NCBI GenBank assembly: GCA_027491415.1
Contig: JAOZFH010000050.1
Location: 1 to 64,000 of the forward strand
Direction: 5' to 3'
Length of the DNA: 64,000 bases
Source of the DNA: Thermoproteota archaeon
GTDB taxonomy: Archaea > Korarchaeota > Korarchaeia > Korarchaeales > Korarchaeaceae
The notes below the pieces were generated by a model that was not told where the DNA came from, searched no databases, and saw only the letters and a list, made by a program, of their open reading frames with translations. The number at the start of each line of letters is the position of its first letter. The first letter of the stretch is position 1. The position numbers were made by a program, and so were the translations under genes. Positions 24,991 to 33,287 of this stretch are shown here, in pieces.

Positions 24991-26004
24991 TCAACCTCCC
25001 TCCGTGGCGAGCGCTTGAGAGGGGCCAGACCCAGACTGAGGGACCTGCCCCGGTACCCCCTTCGACCTCCGGTAGACCGCCAGGATGGCCCAGCCCACCA
25101 CCACGATCGGCGCAAGGAAGGCCGCCCCGACGATTATCAGGGTGAGGGCAAGCACCAGCGCCTTCAGGGCCGCCCTCACCAGGTCCCTGAGGCTGAAGCC
25201 TGGGAGGAGGGGCTCCTCGGGCGGCTCGGGCTCCGGGACGGAGATCGTGACGGTCACGGTCGCGTAGTCCACCTGCTCCTCCAGCATCTTCTTCTGAGCC
25301 TCGAGCCTCTCGATCCTCTCCCTCACGTAGGAGAGTCGATCCTCAACCTGCAGTATCTCGTTTACGGTCTCGGCCTTGCTCATGATCTCCAGCAGCCTCT
25401 GCTCCTCCGCCTTAGCGTTCCGCAGCCTGGCGTCGAGGTCGACAAGCTGGTCCGTGACGTCGGTCGCGCTCCTGGTCTCGCTCTTTACGGTGCCTATCTG
25501 CCTGATCTCCGCCAGGGCAGCGTCGAGGCTCTCGACCGGGACCCTCACGGTCACGGTGGCGTACTCGTCGGTCACCATGGAGTACTCCACCCAGCCCCCC
25601 TTGGAGACCGCCACCTTCTCCACGGCCGAGGCCGCCTGTCCAACCTGGCCCTCGGGGACCTCGACGCCCATTTCCACCCTTATGATCAGCGACCTCCCTG
25701 CGTAGGCCGAGGTGGGGATCTCCGCGCCTCCGGCCGACGTGACGGGATACGTCGCGGGAGGCGCCGTCGGCGCCGGGACTCCGGCCCCGCCGTAGGCGGC
25801 CTCTCCCACCCCGGGCGTGATCAGGAGGCCCGCCCCCCTAGCCGCCTTTACCCCGCTCTGGGGGACCTCCTCCAAGCCAGGGGCGGGCGGAGCCCGCCCG
25901 ACCCCCAGGAGAGTGAGACCCACGTATCCCAAGAGGAGGTAGCCAGCTAGGCCTGAGAGCAGGATGAACCCAACCACGTAGAGCGCCCTCTTGGTCATAC
26001 TCAC
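24991..26004 (-). CDS. DUF4349 surface protein, membrane-anchored at both ends
   Basis: A 337-residue protein with an N-terminal membrane helix (VVGFILLSGLAGYLLLGYVG), a Pro/Ala-rich linker, and a DUF4349 domain: RSLIIRVEMGVEVPEG, GGWVEYSMVTDEYATVTVRV, a long coiled-coil (about 190-245, DQLVDLDARLRNAKAEEQRL) and VDYATVTVTISV. A second hydrophobic region near 275-310 (ALVLALTLIIVGAAFLAPIV) anchors the C-terminus. DUF4349 function is unknown. The start is GTG at 26004, 26 nt from the TATA centre at 26025-26036. A palindromic element 26 bp further upstream resembles the one before the DUF3160 gene. Confidence 0.82.
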   Translation of the reverse strand: MSMTKRALYVVGFILLSGLAGYLLLGYVGLTLLGVGRAPPAPGLEEVPQSGVKAARGAGLLITPGVGEAAYGGAGVPAPTAPPATYPVTSAGGAEIPTSAYAGRSLIIRVEMGVEVPEGQVGQAASAVEKVAVSKGGWVEYSMVTDEYATVTVRVPVESLDAALAEIRQIGTVKSETRSATDVTDQLVDLDARLRNAKAEEQRLLEIMSKAETVNEILQVEDRLSYVRERIERLEAQKKMLEEQVDYATVTVTISVPEPEPPEEPLLPGFSLRDLVRAALKALVLALTLIIVGAAFLAPIVVVGWAILAVYRRSKGVPGQVPQSGSGPSQALATEGG

Positions 26005-26044
26005 CGCCTTTGAGGTCCAAGGAGGGTAAATAAACCGTGTGCTT

Positions 26045-26068
26045 AAGGTGCGAGGTTCTTCGCAGTTT
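26045..26068. promoter_or_regulatory. Palindromic element upstream of DUF4349 (imperfect copy)
   Basis: AAGGTGCGAGG, then TT, then CTTCGCAGTTT. The right arm matches the reverse complement of the left at 8 of 11 positions. Its centre lies about 26 bp upstream of the TATA centre of the DUF4349 gene. The same left arm recurs in the perfect palindrome at 41772-41797. Confidence 0.6.
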
Positions 26069-26091
26069 TGAAAAGGGGAGGGGGGTGTCCC

Positions 26092-27393
26092 TCAGATCCT
26101 CTCGGCCTTACCCGTGGCCAGCGGCCTCACGAAGTAGGCGGGAATGAAGCCCATCGATATGTACAGGGCCGAGAGGAGCACCGTCATCCTGGGCCCCAGG
26201 GCCTCTATCCCCCACCCCACGAACACGGCCGTCAGGTAGGCCGAGACGTGGAGCATCGACATGAAGTACTGGAAGAGGAACGACGGGAACTCTGGTGGGC
26301 AGAGGTCGCCGAGCACAGTCTCCCAAGTGGTGAAGTTGAAGCCCTCGAAGAAGCCCAGGGCGAAGGACAGCGGGTACATGAGCCAGACCCTCTCCGGGGT
26401 CAGGAGAGACATCCCGGCAAGGGATGCGGCGGCCCCGGCGAGGGAGAAGTAGTACGCCCTCTTGTGACCTATCCGGTCGGCCAGCATCCCGGTGATCGGT
26501 GATCCAACGGCGACCGCCAAACCGAAGGCCACGGAGGCTAGGCCTCCACCCCTGAGGCTCCTCCCGGAGAGTTCCTTGATCACTAGGGAGAACACGCCCC
26601 TGTTGGGGTCGAAGGAGTAGACGGACGCCCCGAATATTGCGAAGATCACGGCGGCCAGCAGCCTAGGGTCGGTGAACGTGAGGGCAAGGACCCTCTTGTT
26701 GATCCTCCTCTCCTCCGTGAGCGGGGGCTCCCTCACGGCGGCCATGGCGAAGGCCGGAATGGTGTAGAGGGCCATGAGAGAGATGGCGCCGTCCCACCCG
26801 AACCTTGAGACGGCCCAAGTCACGAAGAGGGCGGAGAGCGAGTATCCAATGGCCCTGCCCCCCCAGCCGAAGCCGAACCCCATACCGTGGTAGTCGGGAG
26901 GGGTGACGTCGAGGAGGAGAGCGTCGGCCGCGATGTCCAGGAGGGCGTCCCCCGAGAAGATGATCAGCGCGGCAGGGAACGCCTGCCTCCACGGATCCGC
27001 GGCCCTCGCGAGGAGGAAGAAGCAGACCATCCTCATGACGTTGCCGGCCATGAGGTACATCCTGCGCCTCCAGCCCCTCACGGAGGGGGTGAGGTCCATC
27101 ACCAGGCCTATGATGAACTTGAAGTGCCACGCTATGTACGCCGCGGCGACGAAGAAGCCGATGTCCGCCGGTCCTAAGCCGAATCTCTCCGACAGGTAGA
27201 ATGGGAGGAAGATCCCTAGGCTGCGCACGGCTCCCTCCGTCAGGTACACCAGCATGTAGGTGGTGGTGACCAACCTCGGACTCCAGTACTCACCGTAGAG
27301 CCTTTGGATTCTCTCCCGCTTGCTTGTTGCCGCCGAGCTTTGCCCCGCGAGATCCGGATTGGCGGCGCTCTGACTAGCGTCGTCGGCGGGCAT
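26092..27393 (-). CDS. Major facilitator superfamily transporter
   Basis: A 433-residue, 12-helix MFS carrier. After a polar N-terminal tail of about 40 residues, the first helix is VTTTYMLVYLTEGAVRSLGI. Loop motifs typical of MFS include GLVMDLTPSVRGWRRRMYL between helices 2 and 3 and MLADRIGHKRAYYFSL between helices 8 and 9. It resembles proteins of the folate/biopterin or AmpG-like branch in its helix 1 and 2 pattern, but the substrate is not predictable. It seems to be a single-gene unit on the minus strand. Confidence 0.85.
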   Translation of the reverse strand: MPADDASQSAANPDLAGQSSAATSKRERIQRLYGEYWSPRLVTTTYMLVYLTEGAVRSLGIFLPFYLSERFGLGPADIGFFVAAAYIAWHFKFIIGLVMDLTPSVRGWRRRMYLMAGNVMRMVCFFLLARAADPWRQAFPAALIIFSGDALLDIAADALLLDVTPPDYHGMGFGFGWGGRAIGYSLSALFVTWAVSRFGWDGAISLMALYTIPAFAMAAVREPPLTEERRINKRVLALTFTDPRLLAAVIFAIFGASVYSFDPNRGVFSLVIKELSGRSLRGGGLASVAFGLAVAVGSPITGMLADRIGHKRAYYFSLAGAAASLAGMSLLTPERVWLMYPLSFALGFFEGFNFTTWETVLGDLCPPEFPSFLFQYFMSMLHVSAYLTAVFVGWGIEALGPRMTVLLSALYISMGFIPAYFVRPLATGKAERI

Positions 27394-27471
27394 AGCCCCA
27401 TCGACCCCTCAGCTGGGCCCTCGTGAAATACGTTATCAATTTTAACGAACGTATGGGGGTCGACGGGCTGG

Positions 27472-27591
27472 GTGCCGCGGATGGGCGTGAAGGTGGTGAT
27501 CACGGCCGTGGTAATCGCGACCGCTTTCGTAACCTACTTGGTGCTCTACCTCCTTGGCAGGAGGTGGAAGAGAGAGCTGGGCCTAAGGTGA
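27472..27591 (+). CDS. Small single-span membrane protein (39 or 36 residues)
   Basis: A short frame not long enough for routine gene calling. From GTG 27472, or ATG 27481, it encodes one hydrophobic helix (VVITAVVIATAFVTYLVLYL) followed by a basic tail LGRRWKRELGLR, which predicts an N-out, C-in orientation by the positive-inside rule. A TATA-like ATTTTAAC (27437-27445) lies about 30 nt before the GTG. It stands alone between two larger genes. The function is unknown. Confidence 0.5.
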   Translation: MPRMGVKVVITAVVIATAFVTYLVLYLLGRRWKRELGLR

Positions 27592-27667
27592 GGCCGAGAT
27601 GGCGTTTCGCCTGTTTCAAGATCGTTCCCAGGCGTCCCTAAACTAGCCTCCCCTCCGACGCTCCCCG

Positions 27668-29050
27668 GTGAAGTGGAGAGTGGGGAGAGGCGCGCTTATC
27701 CTGATCGTCGTCCTGCTCGCAGGCTTGGTCGCCGTGGGAGTTCTTCGCTGGGTGAGGCCGACCAAACTCCGTGGCGGGGGCGGGACCGAGTCCCTCACGC
27801 TAGACCTCAGCGACGCGAGGGATCCCGAAGAGATTTCCTACGAGTTGCTGGCCAACGGGACCATCGAGGTTGAGGGTCGCCAGGTCAGGTACCTCGCCGT
27901 CGAGTTCCCGGGCATCAGGTGGAAGGGTAAGCGGTGGAGTCACCGGGCCTGGATCTTCTACTCGGAGGGGTGCGACTCCGAACTCGGCGCCGTCGTCGCC
28001 GGCGGTCCTGGTCCCGCCGGGTTCAAGCGATTCGCGGTGGAGTTCGGCGCCAGAGCGGTCGCAGAGACCTGCGTCCCCGTTCTGATGCTGTTCGACGTGC
28101 CCAACGGCCAGTTCGGGCTGGAGGAGACTGAACTCATGGCTTTCTCCATGTCCAAGGCACTCGAAACCGGCGACCTGACCTGGCACCTCGTCTATCCCAT
28201 GGCGTTCGCCTACTCACGGGCCATGACACTCGAGAGCCCGCTGGTCCCCTCCCACCCGAGCCGCTTCGTGCTGAGCGGAGGTAGCAAGAGGGGACTCACG
28301 ACTTGGATCGTGGCCGCCTACGACGACCGGGTCGCGGCGATAGCGCCGCGCTCCTACAACGGGGCCAACCTCACCGCCCTGCTGCGGTCCCACTATCAGG
28401 CCTACGGGATGCCGATCGGGTCGCTGGCCGTTATGGAAGCCTACGGCGTCCTGGACCAGGTGAACCGCTCAGCCAACGTGGATGACCTGCTGGAGGTGTA
28501 CGATCCGGTGAAACACTTCGACGAACTCTCGATCCCGATCATGGTGATCTTCGGAACTGCCGACCAGCTGAGTCCACCGGCAGTCGAGTGGACCTACGCC
28601 TCCTACTACCACGGGCCGCTGTGGTTCGAGATCGTCCCCAACGCTACGCACACCGGGCTCCACTCGACCGAGAGGGCGGCGGCAGCCTGGAGGGCCTTCC
28701 TAGCCCACGTCACCGGCGCGGCCGAGCTCCCTGAGGTCAATGTCCACGTCTCTCACTCGACCGGCGGCTCTGCGTGGGTCTTGGCTGAGGTGACCTGCCG
28801 CTGCGAGATCCTGGGGGTCACCGCGTGGACGGCGACCTCTGAGAGCCTCGCCGGGTTGGTGACAGCGGGCTGGAGCCCAATCCGGATGACCCTGGAAGAG
28901 GGTGTCTGGAGGGCGTCGATTCCAGTGACCGAGGCCTACGCTGGCGTGTTCGTGGAGGTGCGGTTCTCCTCGGGTGGGGTCACGGGGTACGCGTCCTCTC
29001 CCCGGTTCGTGATCGTCGAGGGGGCCCGGCGCGGGGCTAGCGAGAGATGA
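27668..29050 (+). CDS. PhoPQ-activated pathogenicity-related (PqaA-like) alpha/beta hydrolase
   Basis: A 460-residue protein with an N-terminal membrane or signal helix (GALILIVVLLAGLVAVGVL). The alpha/beta-hydrolase core has the nucleophile elbow VLSGGSKRGLTTWIVAAYD (Ser in GGSKRG), the Asp region IMVIFGTADQLSPP and the His in PNATHTGLHS. These match the PhoPQ-related protein family, named from bacteria but of unknown substrate. The domain after residue 360 is an immunoglobulin-like beta-sandwich. It is predicted to be extracellular. The start is GTG. The 3' end overlaps the convergent AIR-synthase-like gene by 14 nt. Confidence 0.85.
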   Translation: MKWRVGRGALILIVVLLAGLVAVGVLRWVRPTKLRGGGGTESLTLDLSDARDPEEISYELLANGTIEVEGRQVRYLAVEFPGIRWKGKRWSHRAWIFYSEGCDSELGAVVAGGPGPAGFKRFAVEFGARAVAETCVPVLMLFDVPNGQFGLEETELMAFSMSKALETGDLTWHLVYPMAFAYSRAMTLESPLVPSHPSRFVLSGGSKRGLTTWIVAAYDDRVAAIAPRSYNGANLTALLRSHYQAYGMPIGSLAVMEAYGVLDQVNRSANVDDLLEVYDPVKHFDELSIPIMVIFGTADQLSPPAVEWTYASYYHGPLWFEIVPNATHTGLHSTERAAAAWRAFLAHVTGAAELPEVNVHVSHSTGGSAWVLAEVTCRCEILGVTAWTATSESLAGLVTAGWSPIRMTLEEGVWRASIPVTEAYAGVFVEVRFSSGGVTGYASSPRFVIVEGARRGASER

Positions 29051-30035
29051 GACGGGAGTAGGGGTCCTCAGCCTCCCGGGGGAATGGCCTCCCCCCTGAA
29101 GGGCCCAGGATCAGCCTCTCCTCTGGCCTCCCGAGGAGCGCGCCCACGACCTCGGCAGAGATGCCTATGACCCCCAGGCACCACACAGCCTCCCTAGCCC
29201 ACTCTGGCCTGACGACCGCCACCAGCAGACCGGAGCTGGAGGCGGCCAGCGGATTGAACCCGTGCTCGTCGGCCAGGGCCAGGAGTTCCGGGGGGATCGG
29301 GAGCTTCTCCTCCTCCACGTAGAATCCCAGCCCGGAGGCGTCCGCCAGGTCGTTCAGGGCCCTCACGAGCCCGCCCTCCGCCCCGTCCTTCATGGCCAAG
29401 GCCAGGCCCCTGCGGGAGAGGAGCATGGCAGAGTCCACGACCGACAGGTCCCTGTAGTAGCCCCTCCATCTCCTGACACCCTCCTCTCCGTAGGCGTCTG
29501 CCAAGACGGAGGGTCTGAAGTGGGCAAGGGAGTACAGAAGTTCGCCTCCGACGGCGCCGGCCAATAATATCTTGTCTCCGGAGGAGGCGTTCGAGGGGAG
29601 CATCAGTCTGTCGACCCTCCCGGCCACCGTCGTCACCGCGACCGGCTCGCTCACGCCTGGATACCAGCCGGTGTGACCGGTCACCACGGAGGCCCCGTAC
29701 AGGCGCGCCTCCTCGTGGATCTGCCGCATGATCTCCACGGCCTCCTCGCCGGGGAACCCCGCAGGGAGGAGGAGGTTGACGGCCACGTACTCGGGCCTTC
29801 CCCCCATGACGGCAACATCCGAGGCCGTAAAGTGGAAGGCCAGTATCCCGAGGTGTTCCCCCGGGACCCCAAGGGCCGGGTCGGTGGCCCAGACGTATAT
29901 TGACCTTGAGCCCGAAACGACCCCCGCGTCCAGGAGCGGGTTGGGTGGAACCTTGACATCCGCCCGCCTAGCGCCGGACAGCCTCGTGATCAGGTTCAGG
30001 AGTTCCCTGCGGGCCTTTCCGGACAACTGGGACAC
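29037..30035 (-). CDS. AIR-synthase-related (PurM/HypE/ThiL-fold) protein
   Basis: A 332-residue protein of the PurM-like ATP-binding fold. Recognisable parts are the N-terminal glycine-poor region with DAGVVSGSRSIYVWATDP, the FTASDVAVMGGRPEYVAVNL helix that follows, GASVVTGHTGWYPGVSEPVA and the C-terminal DGAEGGLVRALNDLADASGL. This is the layout of HypE and ThiL relatives, but the C-terminal cysteine of HypE is missing and no hydrogenase gene is near. Archaeal members of this subgroup are of unknown role. It starts with GTG at 30035. Confidence 0.8.
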   Translation of the reverse strand: MSQLSGKARRELLNLITRLSGARRADVKVPPNPLLDAGVVSGSRSIYVWATDPALGVPGEHLGILAFHFTASDVAVMGGRPEYVAVNLLLPAGFPGEEAVEIMRQIHEEARLYGASVVTGHTGWYPGVSEPVAVTTVAGRVDRLMLPSNASSGDKILLAGAVGGELLYSLAHFRPSVLADAYGEEGVRRWRGYYRDLSVVDSAMLLSRRGLALAMKDGAEGGLVRALNDLADASGLGFYVEEEKLPIPPELLALADEHGFNPLAASSSGLLVAVVRPEWAREAVWCLGVIGISAEVVGALLGRPEERLILGPSGGRPFPREAEDPYSRLISR

Positions 30036-30073
30036 CGCTCCCCACCTAGGGTGAGACGGGCGCAGGGCCCGGA

Positions 30074-30391
30074 TCAGCGCCTGTCCCTTTCCGCGGGGCC
30101 TGACCCGATGTACACCGCCTGGATCGCCCCCCTCTCGTCCAGCCGGAAGGATATCTCCCCCCTCTCCCCCATCTCCTCCAGAACGAGTCTCGCGAGATCT
30201 CTAAGCCTCTTCACGTCCTCCAGGACCCTCCTGGAGCCCCTGATCCTCTCCCTCTCCCTCGCCCGAAGGGCCGCCTTGAGGGCCTCTCGGAGGGCCACTC
30301 TGTCCCTTGATGACCTGAGCTCATCCCAGTCAACTAAGGTCAGGGACTCGCCGCCCCCAGGCAAGGTCCTCCGCCTCCTCGAGAAGGTCAA
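30074..30391 (-). CDS. Hypothetical helical protein next to broken nucleotidyltransferase gene
   Basis: A frame of 105 codons; the conserved-looking part begins near LTLVDWDELRSSRDRVALRE and continues as charged helices (REALKAALRARERERIRGSR) to LDERGAIQAVYIG. A TTG or GTG start downstream of the first ATG is possible. It overlaps the decayed nucleotidyltransferase gene by about 60 nt, the geometry of a two-gene cassette of toxin-antitoxin type. The partner is broken, so this may be a survivor of such a module. No family is firmly recognised. Confidence 0.45.
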   Translation of the reverse strand: MTFSRRRRTLPGGGESLTLVDWDELRSSRDRVALREALKAALRARERERIRGSRRVLEDVKRLRDLARLVLEEMGERGEISFRLDERGAIQAVYIGSGPAERDRR

Positions 30392-30909
30392 GGACCCCCT
30401 CTTCTTTAGCTCTTCTCCTGAGGAAGTCCAAGTCTATGCGCCCCCTCAGAGCCCTCAGGAGAAGGATGGTCTTGTCTCTATCCATCCCAGAGTTCCAGAA
30501 CTTCCGGCCCGCCAGGGACTTGACGATCAGATCCTCAGGGGCCTCGACGTAGAGCCTCCTCCCTCTGACCACCAGTTCCACGGGCCTCCTCTTCCCCGTG
30601 GGGACCGTCCCGACCAGGTCGATCCCCCCCTCTCAGCGAGGGGACGAAGCCGGGGGACCCAAGTCCTCCCAACCCTGTCGGCGATCGCATCCAAGGACTT
30701 CACCAAGTCGATCCCGCGTACACCTCGACTGAGAAACCTCCAACGAGAATCGCACTGCCAATCCCCCTGGCCTCGAGGCACTCGTTAAGCCACGAGAAGA
30801 AGATGAGGACCCTGGTTGTCGGATCGGGCTCGCAAGCAAGCTCCCGCAAGACCTCTCCCTCGAATACCCCCACCATCTCGTCTACATGCTCCTTCCGGTT
30901 CAAGCCCAT
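30330..30909 (-). pseudogene. Broken nucleotidyltransferase-superfamily gene
   Basis: The N-terminal piece in one frame reads MGLNRKEHVDEMVGVFEGEV, then VLIFFSWLNECLEARGIGSA and ILVGGFSVEVYAG, which is the GG..E..AG signature of minimal nucleotidyltransferases. A second frame continues GIDLVKSLDAIADRV and a third gives IDLVGTVPTGKRRPVELVVR, GRRLYVEAPEDLIVKSLAGR and KFWNSGMDRDKTILLLRAL. At least two frameshifts (near 30720 and 30640) separate the parts. Intact relatives are about 190 residues and often work as antitoxins or tRNA- or protein-modifying enzymes. Confidence 0.7.
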
Positions 30910-31030
30910 CACCACGCTCAGAGAGGCTGCGCGCTGCGCTGACACCCGCTCCCATTAAACCCGTCACCCATGCAGAGAGCTGGGGGTCGAACGCGAAAGC
31001 ATAAGTGCTAAGACCGATGAACTTAGGCCA

Positions 31031-32965
31031 GTGGAAGCACGGCCTTCGGTCGCTGCGTCAGCCATCTTCTTGGCGCTGGTGCTCTGGTCTCCCTTGGGAT
31101 TTGAACGCGGCTCCAGCTGGTTGACCGCCACGAGGAGGCTCTCACCAACGCCTGGTATCCCGCAGGCGGAGGACCTCCCCCTAATCTGGCCCACGCCGAG
31201 AGGTTCGTGGGGTCCAACTGAAGTGACCTCCCTCGACCTGGGGCCCGGACGAATTCCACTCTCGATGGAGGGCCCAGGTACCCGCGCGCCAAGGCCAAAC
31301 GCCAGGATCAGCCTCTACTTCATGGGACCGCCCACCGAGGACAAGCTAAGCCTAGCCAAGATGGCAGATATAGTAGAGGCCGCAGAACTCTCACCGGGGG
31401 TTAGATCAGAGCTCATCGACGCCGGGGCGCGGCTGATGTTGTACGACTGGATATTCGCCACGTACGAGTGGGATGCGGGCGGGTACAGGCGAGAAGACTT
31501 CCTCGTCAGCTTCGACGGTCCCTACGGGAGGGCGTTGGCCTACGACTATGGGAGCGAGGAGCTCCGAAGGGAGAGGATCGTCAGGCTGCTGGACGAGATT
31601 TCCGATGGGGGGTACTCTGCAATCTTCTTCGACTGGTTCCCCGTGGCGTGCTCGGAGGACTGGGCGTCTGAGGTGCCGGGGTACCTCGAGGAGTTCAGGG
31701 AGAGACACCCCAACCTCACGCTATGGGAGGCGCTCAGGGAGTTCCTGGTGGGCCTGAGAGAGGAGGCCGAGGCGAGGGGGATCGACCTTGTGATCGTGTC
31801 CAACCAAGCCTACAGGTGCGGAGCTGAGCCGCTGAGGTACGTGGACTGGGACATCAGCGAGTCGTACTTCTCCGACGTCGTCCAGGGGTACACGGTGCTC
31901 TTTCCGTGGGATGCGGACTCGTGGGAGAGCCCGGCTATGTACGTCCCCGAACTCGTCGTCCAACCCTACGAGGAGGCCCGGAGACGCAACCCTAGGCTGG
32001 GGTTCTTTCACCTCAGCTACGCCCTTCCCGACAGGGGAGGCAGGGAGGCGGCCTTCTACTCCTTTGCTGGGGCCAGGGTGTTCGGCCACGACGGGGCGGC
32101 CTACTCCCCGTCCGAGGTGTGGGGAGAAGTCCAACTCGAGGACCTGCCGAACCTCTACTGGCTCGGGTGCTGGAGGGGATCTGCCTTCGGGGATCGCTGG
32201 GCCATAGGCGTCTACGACGCCGGATTGGTCGCCGTGGGGCAGGCCCCGGCCGCGGTACCCGAAGGCTTGGTGGGGGCTTGGGCGCTCGACCTGTACGACG
32301 GAGTCCTCTTGGAGCTGCCCAGTACGCTGGACTTTGGCAGGGATCCCTGGGGGAGGGTGTTCCTCCTCATGGCGGAGGAGGGCGCAGAGGTCCGCTGCAC
32401 GTCGTGGGAACTCGAGGTCCCCGTGTATGGGAAAGTCGCGCGGGCGGCGATTGAGACCATAGCCGCGGCTGGGGACTGCGAAGTGAGGATCTACGCCCTG
32501 AGCCGGCAGGGCGCACTCGAGCTGTGGTCTGAGTGGCGGGAACCAGGGATCGAGGTGGCGATCCTGTCGAACGACATAGACTGGAACCTGACCGGGACTC
32601 GGCTGGCCGACGAGATTCGTCAAATGGGCGTCGAGGTCCGCAGGGCCCGGCTGGACCAGGAGGGGTTGAGGCTGGCCATGCTAGACAGCAAGGTGCTCAT
32701 CCTGCTGGGCGGGCCCGAGAGCCCCCACCTCGGGGACCTGCTCCGCCCGCTCACCCGCGCGCTGGGCGGGCCGGGGATTTACGATCTCGGCCCCGGGAGG
32801 GTGCTGATATGGCTGTGGGGGGAGGATCGGTTTTCGACGAGGAAGTACGCGCTCGATAACTTGGACGTCGTCCTGGAGACCGTGGCCGACCTGATCTCCC
32901 CGATACCACGCTGCCACCAGATGGACGGGCTCACCTACGCCCCTCTGACCGGGTCCGACGGGTGA
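31031..32965 (+). CDS. Large secreted glycoside-hydrolase-like protein
   Basis: A 644-residue protein with a signal peptide (SAIFLALVLWSPLGF). The central 300 residues look like a TIM-barrel hydrolase: SLYFMGPP, LMLYDWIFATYEW, GGYSAIFFDWFPVACSEDW, LVIVSNQAYRCG and VDWDISESYFSD, with acidic residues at strand ends as in GH-type barrels. The last 120 residues (VAILSNDIDWNLTGTRLADE, KVLILLGGPESPHLGDLL, RFSTRKYALDNLDVV) resemble a domain at the end of archaeal S-layer-type proteins. Role and substrate are unknown; cell-surface polysaccharide processing is inferred. The start is GTG at 31031. Confidence 0.65.
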   Translation: MEARPSVAASAIFLALVLWSPLGFERGSSWLTATRRLSPTPGIPQAEDLPLIWPTPRGSWGPTEVTSLDLGPGRIPLSMEGPGTRAPRPNARISLYFMGPPTEDKLSLAKMADIVEAAELSPGVRSELIDAGARLMLYDWIFATYEWDAGGYRREDFLVSFDGPYGRALAYDYGSEELRRERIVRLLDEISDGGYSAIFFDWFPVACSEDWASEVPGYLEEFRERHPNLTLWEALREFLVGLREEAEARGIDLVIVSNQAYRCGAEPLRYVDWDISESYFSDVVQGYTVLFPWDADSWESPAMYVPELVVQPYEEARRRNPRLGFFHLSYALPDRGGREAAFYSFAGARVFGHDGAAYSPSEVWGEVQLEDLPNLYWLGCWRGSAFGDRWAIGVYDAGLVAVGQAPAAVPEGLVGAWALDLYDGVLLELPSTLDFGRDPWGRVFLLMAEEGAEVRCTSWELEVPVYGKVARAAIETIAAAGDCEVRIYALSRQGALELWSEWREPGIEVAILSNDIDWNLTGTRLADEIRQMGVEVRRARLDQEGLRLAMLDSKVLILLGGPESPHLGDLLRPLTRALGGPGIYDLGPGRVLIWLWGEDRFSTRKYALDNLDVVLETVADLISPIPRCHQMDGLTYAPLTGSDG

Positions 32966-33093
32966 AATCCGGGGCCCCTGGCTCTCCTCACAGGGCGTCA
33001 ACCTCTCGAGAGCGATCTACGTCCGCCGGGAGCCGTGCGCGTCAAGTCCAACGGGAAGACGACGAAGGGGCGTCCCTGGAGACTTCAGTAAGT

Positions 33094-33228
33094 GATTTAT
33101 ACTGCCCGGGGTTTCTCGCCCCCCGGCGGGCACCGGGGGAGCTGGGGCAACCCGGCTGAGAGGGCGGCTAGCGCGCCGCCGACCCCTGGAACCTGATCCG
33201 GGTAATGCCGGCGTAGGGAGCGTGCCCG
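33094..33228 (+). promoter_or_regulatory. TPP (THI-box) riboswitch with its promoter
   Basis: A TATA-like GATTTATAC (33094-33102) is followed about 25 nt later by a complete thiamine-pyrophosphate aptamer (33127-33228). The closing helix P1 is a perfect 7-bp pair, CGGGCAC (33127-33133) with GTGCCCG (33222-33228). The invariant CTGAGA is at 33156-33161, the variable P3 hairpin GGCGGC...GCCGCC follows, then ACCTGAT at 33191-33197, GGGTAATGCCGGCGTAGGGA at 33200-33219. All strongly conserved parts of the family are present. The genes downstream are a thiamine ABC transporter, the classic target. Confidence 0.95.
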
Positions 33229-33287
33229 CGGCACCTCCTTATGCCGACTCCCGCGGCCCCTCCGGTGTCTGCCGGGAGGGGTGTGGT
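33229..33287 (+). promoter_or_regulatory. Candidate expression platform masking the thiB ribosome site
   Basis: CCCCTCC (33257-33263) is exactly complementary to GGAGGGG (33275-33281), which is the ribosome site 6 nt before the GTG start of thiB. A second small hairpin, CGGCA (33229-33233) with TGCCG (33242-33246), displays CCTCCT in its loop, also able to pair with the ribosome site. Translation control by sequestration is therefore likely; which pairing forms with TPP bound is not decided. Confidence 0.65.

Noticed and set aside
33222-33287. Longer thiB frame starting at GTG 33222
   Set aside because: It begins inside the P1 helix of the riboswitch; the ribosome site and signal helix place the start at 33288.
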